From positions 62,001 to 126,000 of the forward strand of contig NZ_VWSG01000008.1 in NCBI RefSeq assembly GCF_008629655.1: a stretch of DNA of 64,000 nt, in the 5' to 3' direction. Below the pieces are notes generated by a model that ran no database searches, was not told the origin of the DNA, and worked only from the letters and a program-made list of their open reading frames with translations. The number at the start of each line of letters is the position of its first letter. Position 1 is the stretch's first letter. A program made the position numbers and the translations under genes. The stretch comes from Paenimyroides baculatum. Lineage in GTDB: Bacteria; Bacteroidota; Bacteroidia; Flavobacteriales; Flavobacteriaceae. Of the stretch, positions 61,586 through 64,000 are shown in pieces.

Positions 61586-62125
61586 ATGAATGATTTAAAA
61601 GGAAAAAAAGTTGCCATTTTAACCGAAGACGGTTTTGAAGAAATTGAATTGACAAGTCCGCGCGATGCCTTGAAAGAAGCTGGTGCCGAAGTATTGATTG
61701 TGTCGCCTAAAAACGATAAGGTAAAAGCAAAATCGGGTGATGATTGGACGAAGGAGTACGATGTTGATCTGCAGTTGGGTGATGCAAAGTCAACAGCATT
61801 TGATGCCTTGGTAATTCCCGGAGGAGTGATCAATCCGGACAAATTGCGTGTTAACAAAGAAGCTATAAATTTTGTTCAGGCTTTTTTTAACGAAAATAAA
61901 CCCGTTGCCGCTATTTGCCACGGACCGCAAGTGCTGATTAATGCCGAAGTGGTTCGGAACAAAAAAATAACATCGGTAGAAGCTATTCAAGTTGATCTTA
62001 AAAATGCGGGTGCACATTGGGAAGACAAAGAGGTTGTTGTTGACGGAAACCTGATTACCAGCCGTACACCGAAAGACCTGCCTGCTTTTAACAAAACTAC
62101 TATTGAAGTTATTGCCAACAGATAA
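61586..62125 (+). CDS. DJ-1/PfpI family protein (YhbO-like)
   Basis: 179 residues with the glutamine-amidotransferase-like fold. Nucleophile elbow AAICHGPQVL (Cys111, His112), the EDGFEEIELTSPRDALKEAG block and the VIPGGVINPDKLR loop match PfpI/YhbO proteins, reported as proteases or protein deglycases. Glu18 (FEEIEL) is the conserved acid of the family. Convergent with the outer-membrane gene, with a shared terminator. Confidence 0.92.
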   Translation: MNDLKGKKVAILTEDGFEEIELTSPRDALKEAGAEVLIVSPKNDKVKAKSGDDWTKEYDVDLQLGDAKSTAFDALVIPGGVINPDKLRVNKEAINFVQAFFNENKPVAAICHGPQVLINAEVVRNKKITSVEAIQVDLKNAGAHWEDKEVVVDGNLITSRTPKDLPAFNKTTIEVIANR

Positions 62126-62131
62126 TAAAAA

Positions 62132-62154
62132 AAGCCCCACATACTGTGGGGCTT
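62132..62154. terminator. Bidirectional terminator after PfpI-like gene
   Basis: Stem AAGCCCCACA/TGTGGGGCTT with 3-base loop between convergent genes, with an A-run on the left. Confidence 0.85.
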
Positions 62155-62165
62155 CTAAGTATCAA

Positions 62166-63011
62166 CTAAAATTCAAATGCATATTTTATTTTAAAACCAA
62201 ACATAAAGGGTGAAATTGTTTTGTCCTTATACTGCGACTGGTTTAAAACACTGTTTAACGTCAGTGGTTGATCCATGTCCGCGATGTATTCTACGGGTTG
62301 TGCTTCTGCTGCTGTTGATGGTCGCATATCGTTCAATCCCATTTCAAAGAATACACCCAAATACAAATCGTTACTGGTATTCAGTGTTTGTTTAACTCCT
62401 GTTTCCAAAACCCATGAAAAGGTATTTCGAAGCTTTACAGTACCCTCGGTACGTCGGTCACCAATATTCCCAAATCCTGCGAATTCCGGACCGTTAAGTT
62501 CTGCATCCCACTCCGGGTAATAACCGGATGTTTTGAGGTTGTTCCATTCCTGACGGTATTTAGAATTCCCTACCTGTAATCCATAAAGAACACCTGTTCT
62601 AAGATACCAGCGAACTACACCCGATGTTTCAAACTGAACTGTTAAAGGAACACGGAAACTCTGCCATTGTACCGACTCTTCAAAATAACCTGTGTTATAT
62701 CTAAATTCAAATGAGTCTCCCTCTGTATCAACTTCTGCTGAAGTTCCTCTTATACCTGGAGCAGCAAATACAAGTTCTGTTTTTAAATACGATATTCCCG
62801 TACCGATACTCCAGTTATTATTCAGGTAATGACTGTACCCAAGACCGACTGAAAATCCTTCAGAATGTTTTGCCATGGGAAATGAATCATCACCCTGATG
62901 CTGGATTAAATGTCCTGCACCTTCAATCTGCCATTCCTGCGCTTGCGCTGCATTCACAAAAAGGAATGCAGCCAAGCAGCTAAAGAATGTATTTATGCTA
63001 TTATTTTTCAC
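62166..63011 (-). CDS. Outer-membrane beta-barrel protein
   Basis: 281 residues: signal peptide ending AQA (about residue 24), then alternating aromatic/hydrophobic strands of a small barrel (PMAKHSEGFSVGLGYSHYLN, RWYLRTGVLYGLQVG) and a terminal KIKYAFEF, a typical barrel ending in Phe. It resembles the porin-like outer-membrane family found after T9SS cargo genes. It starts 9 bp after the T9SS gene stop, so both are one operon and may work together at the outer membrane (inference). Confidence 0.8.
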   Translation of the reverse strand: MKNNSINTFFSCLAAFLFVNAAQAQEWQIEGAGHLIQHQGDDSFPMAKHSEGFSVGLGYSHYLNNNWSIGTGISYLKTELVFAAPGIRGTSAEVDTEGDSFEFRYNTGYFEESVQWQSFRVPLTVQFETSGVVRWYLRTGVLYGLQVGNSKYRQEWNNLKTSGYYPEWDAELNGPEFAGFGNIGDRRTEGTVKLRNTFSWVLETGVKQTLNTSNDLYLGVFFEMGLNDMRPSTAAEAQPVEYIADMDQPLTLNSVLNQSQYKDKTISPFMFGFKIKYAFEF

Positions 63012-63020
63012 TGTTTAAAT

Positions 63021-64000
63021 TTATTGTTTAACAACTATCTTAACCGTTTCCTGTCTGCCTTCAATCTGCAGAACCAGCATATAGATCCCTTCCGAAATAC
63101 CTGCAGGAAGCTTTACAGATGATACGTTCTCGTTTAATTTCACAGATTGTAAAAGTTTGCCCGATGTGGTATAAAGTGAAGCAGTTGCTCCTTTGAATGC
63201 CGACGCCGGATAATCAAATACCACCTCTAACTGCTCGTTTACACGTACCGGATTAGGATAAACATTAATTTTAAAATTATTTGTTCTTGTTATTTCAGAA
63301 GCACAGGTATGTATAACATCCCCATTTTCGGTTGTAAGAATTGCACTGTATAAAGCGTTTTCATCTAATACATCCTGCTTTGAATTCCCTGCAGAATAAA
63401 CCTGCTCTGTACCAATTAACACATCGTTTCTGTACCATTCATATTTTACAAAACGATACCCACCGTTTGTCTGCGGATTATTATTAATTAATAACGTATT
63501 GTCAAATTTCTGCACTACGATATCGTCAAATGCAAACGGACGTTCTACGATGATCTGGTATCTTTGAACACTTGTTCCATCTTCTGAAACCACTTCTACT
63601 GTATTTCTGTACACACCTGGTTTTGGAATACCGATAACAAAATCACGCGCAGGTGAAACTGTTGCTCCGTATTCTGCATCAATTTGTACTGGTACTTCGT
63701 TAGTTGTGTCATTACAGTCCATCATATAGTAGATTACCGCATCCGGATCTGTATAAACAACACCGTTAATAACAATCTCTTGAACAGAAGCATCTTTGCT
63801 TTCAATAATCAGCCTACGTTCCACAGAAACCGCCGGAAGGTAGTTGCTGTTCCCTTGCTGCTGAGCTGTTATTAAAACAGAACCTGAATGAATTATTTCT
63901 ACCCATCCTTGAGGAGATACCGTTGCAGCAGGTGTAGATTGATCATACGTATATGTATAAGTCACAGGAAGCCCTGAAGAAGCTACTGCGCTTAATTGAA
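63021..64000 (-). CDS. T9SS type A cargo protein, C-terminal part; N-terminus outside window
   Basis: About 326 residues are visible and the frame stays open to the window edge, so the N-terminus is missing. The first visible part (LSAVASSGLPVTYTYD) is an Ig-like/MBG-type beta domain; the last 85 residues form a type A sorting domain (INVYPNPVRVNEQLEVVFD, SLYTTSGKLLQSVKLN, ISEGIYMLVLQIEGRQETVKIVVKQ). The protein is exported through T9SS and anchored on the surface. The upstream Ig repeats suggest an adhesin-like surface protein. Confidence 0.88.
   Translation of the reverse strand, partial: QLSAVASSGLPVTYTYTYDQSTPAATVSPQGWVEIIHSGSVLITAQQQGNSNYLPAVSVERRLIIESKDASVQEIVINGVVYTDPDAVIYYMMDCNDTTNEVPVQIDAEYGATVSPARDFVIGIPKPGVYRNTVEVVSEDGTSVQRYQIIVERPFAFDDIVVQKFDNTLLINNNPQTNGGYRFVKYEWYRNDVLIGTEQVYSAGNSKQDVLDENALYSAILTTENGDVIHTCASEITRTNNFKINVYPNPVRVNEQLEVVFDYPASAFKGATASLYTTSGKLLQSVKLNENVSSVKLPAGISEGIYMLVLQIEGRQETVKIVVKQ

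Overview
The window is an AT-rich stretch of chromosome from a member of the Bacteroidota, almost certainly family Flavobacteriaceae (a relative of Flavobacterium/Myroides; the genus cannot be fixed from the sequence). The signs are type IX secretion (T9SS) C-terminal sorting domains of both type A and type B, PorP/SprF and OmpA-type partners, DUF2480/DUF3078 family genes, a suf cluster in the flavobacterial gene order, and Bacteroidota-type -7 promoter boxes (TAnnTTTG) in front of many genes. It is mostly housekeeping and envelope genes, with no phage, plasmid, insertion sequence or CRISPR module. No tRNA or rRNA gene was seen.

Layout. 1-8.3 kb: end of an S24/LexA-like regulator, then a minus-strand block terC-like, gpsA, nadD, gmk, yicC, aqpZ, an ArsC/Spx-like protein and tRNA hydroxylase trhO. 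8.4-12.8 kb: a small dihaem cytochrome c, two tandem L,D-transpeptidase lipoproteins, recA, a zinc-ribbon membrane protein. 12.87-14.6 kb: a TPP riboswitch driving a PnuC-type (PnuT) thiamine transporter that overlaps an acyl-CoA-dehydrogenase-fold flavoprotein. 14.6-22.9 kb: an orphan gene, a YkuD_2 protein overlapping an acyltransferase, trpS, a lipoprotein, dprA, an HU-CCDC81/SPOR protein, an acyl-CoA thioesterase and a Ser/Arg-rich exported protein. 22.9-30.5 kb: OmpA/PD40 protein, PorP/SprF, hflX, and a type B T9SS cargo protein, then DUF3078.

30.5-38.2 kb is the iron-sulfur cluster assembly locus: sufA-sufB-(broken four-helix-bundle gene)-sufC-sufD, then a guanidinium-type SMR exporter on the opposite strand, then sufS-sufE-sufT-like-DUF2480. 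Its spacers are filled with GTTTAAAG-type direct and inverted repeats not seen elsewhere in the window. 38.4-45.7 kb: a TonB-dependent receptor, an M1 aminopeptidase, a subtilisin-like lipoprotein and an MBL hydrolase. 45.9-51.7 kb: rnpA, kup, an alpha/beta hydrolase, and an overlapping three-gene signalling unit (7-TM protein, HisKA_3 kinase, NarL-type regulator). 51.9-56.6 kb: a 1304-residue hybrid sensor kinase followed by a 20-codon stump of a response regulator; an exact 24-bp direct repeat brackets this segment and its second copy is the 3' end of the next lipoprotein gene, a probable rearrangement scar. 56.6-64 kb: msrA, an unlisted 48-aa gene, small lipoproteins, a GNAT enzyme, a Blc-like lipocalin, a DUF4130/radical-SAM pair of probable DNA-repair function, a DJ-1/PfpI protein, an outer-membrane barrel and the C-terminal part of a T9SS cargo protein that runs off the window.

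The most interesting leads are the riboswitch-thiamine transporter-flavoprotein unit, the radical SAM/DUF4130 pair without a UdgX partner nearby, the C-terminal extension of TrhO that resembles the C-terminal domain of U32 (TrhP-type) proteins, the 24-bp scar around the hybrid kinase, and the 8-bp tandem duplication that breaks the gene inside the suf operon.
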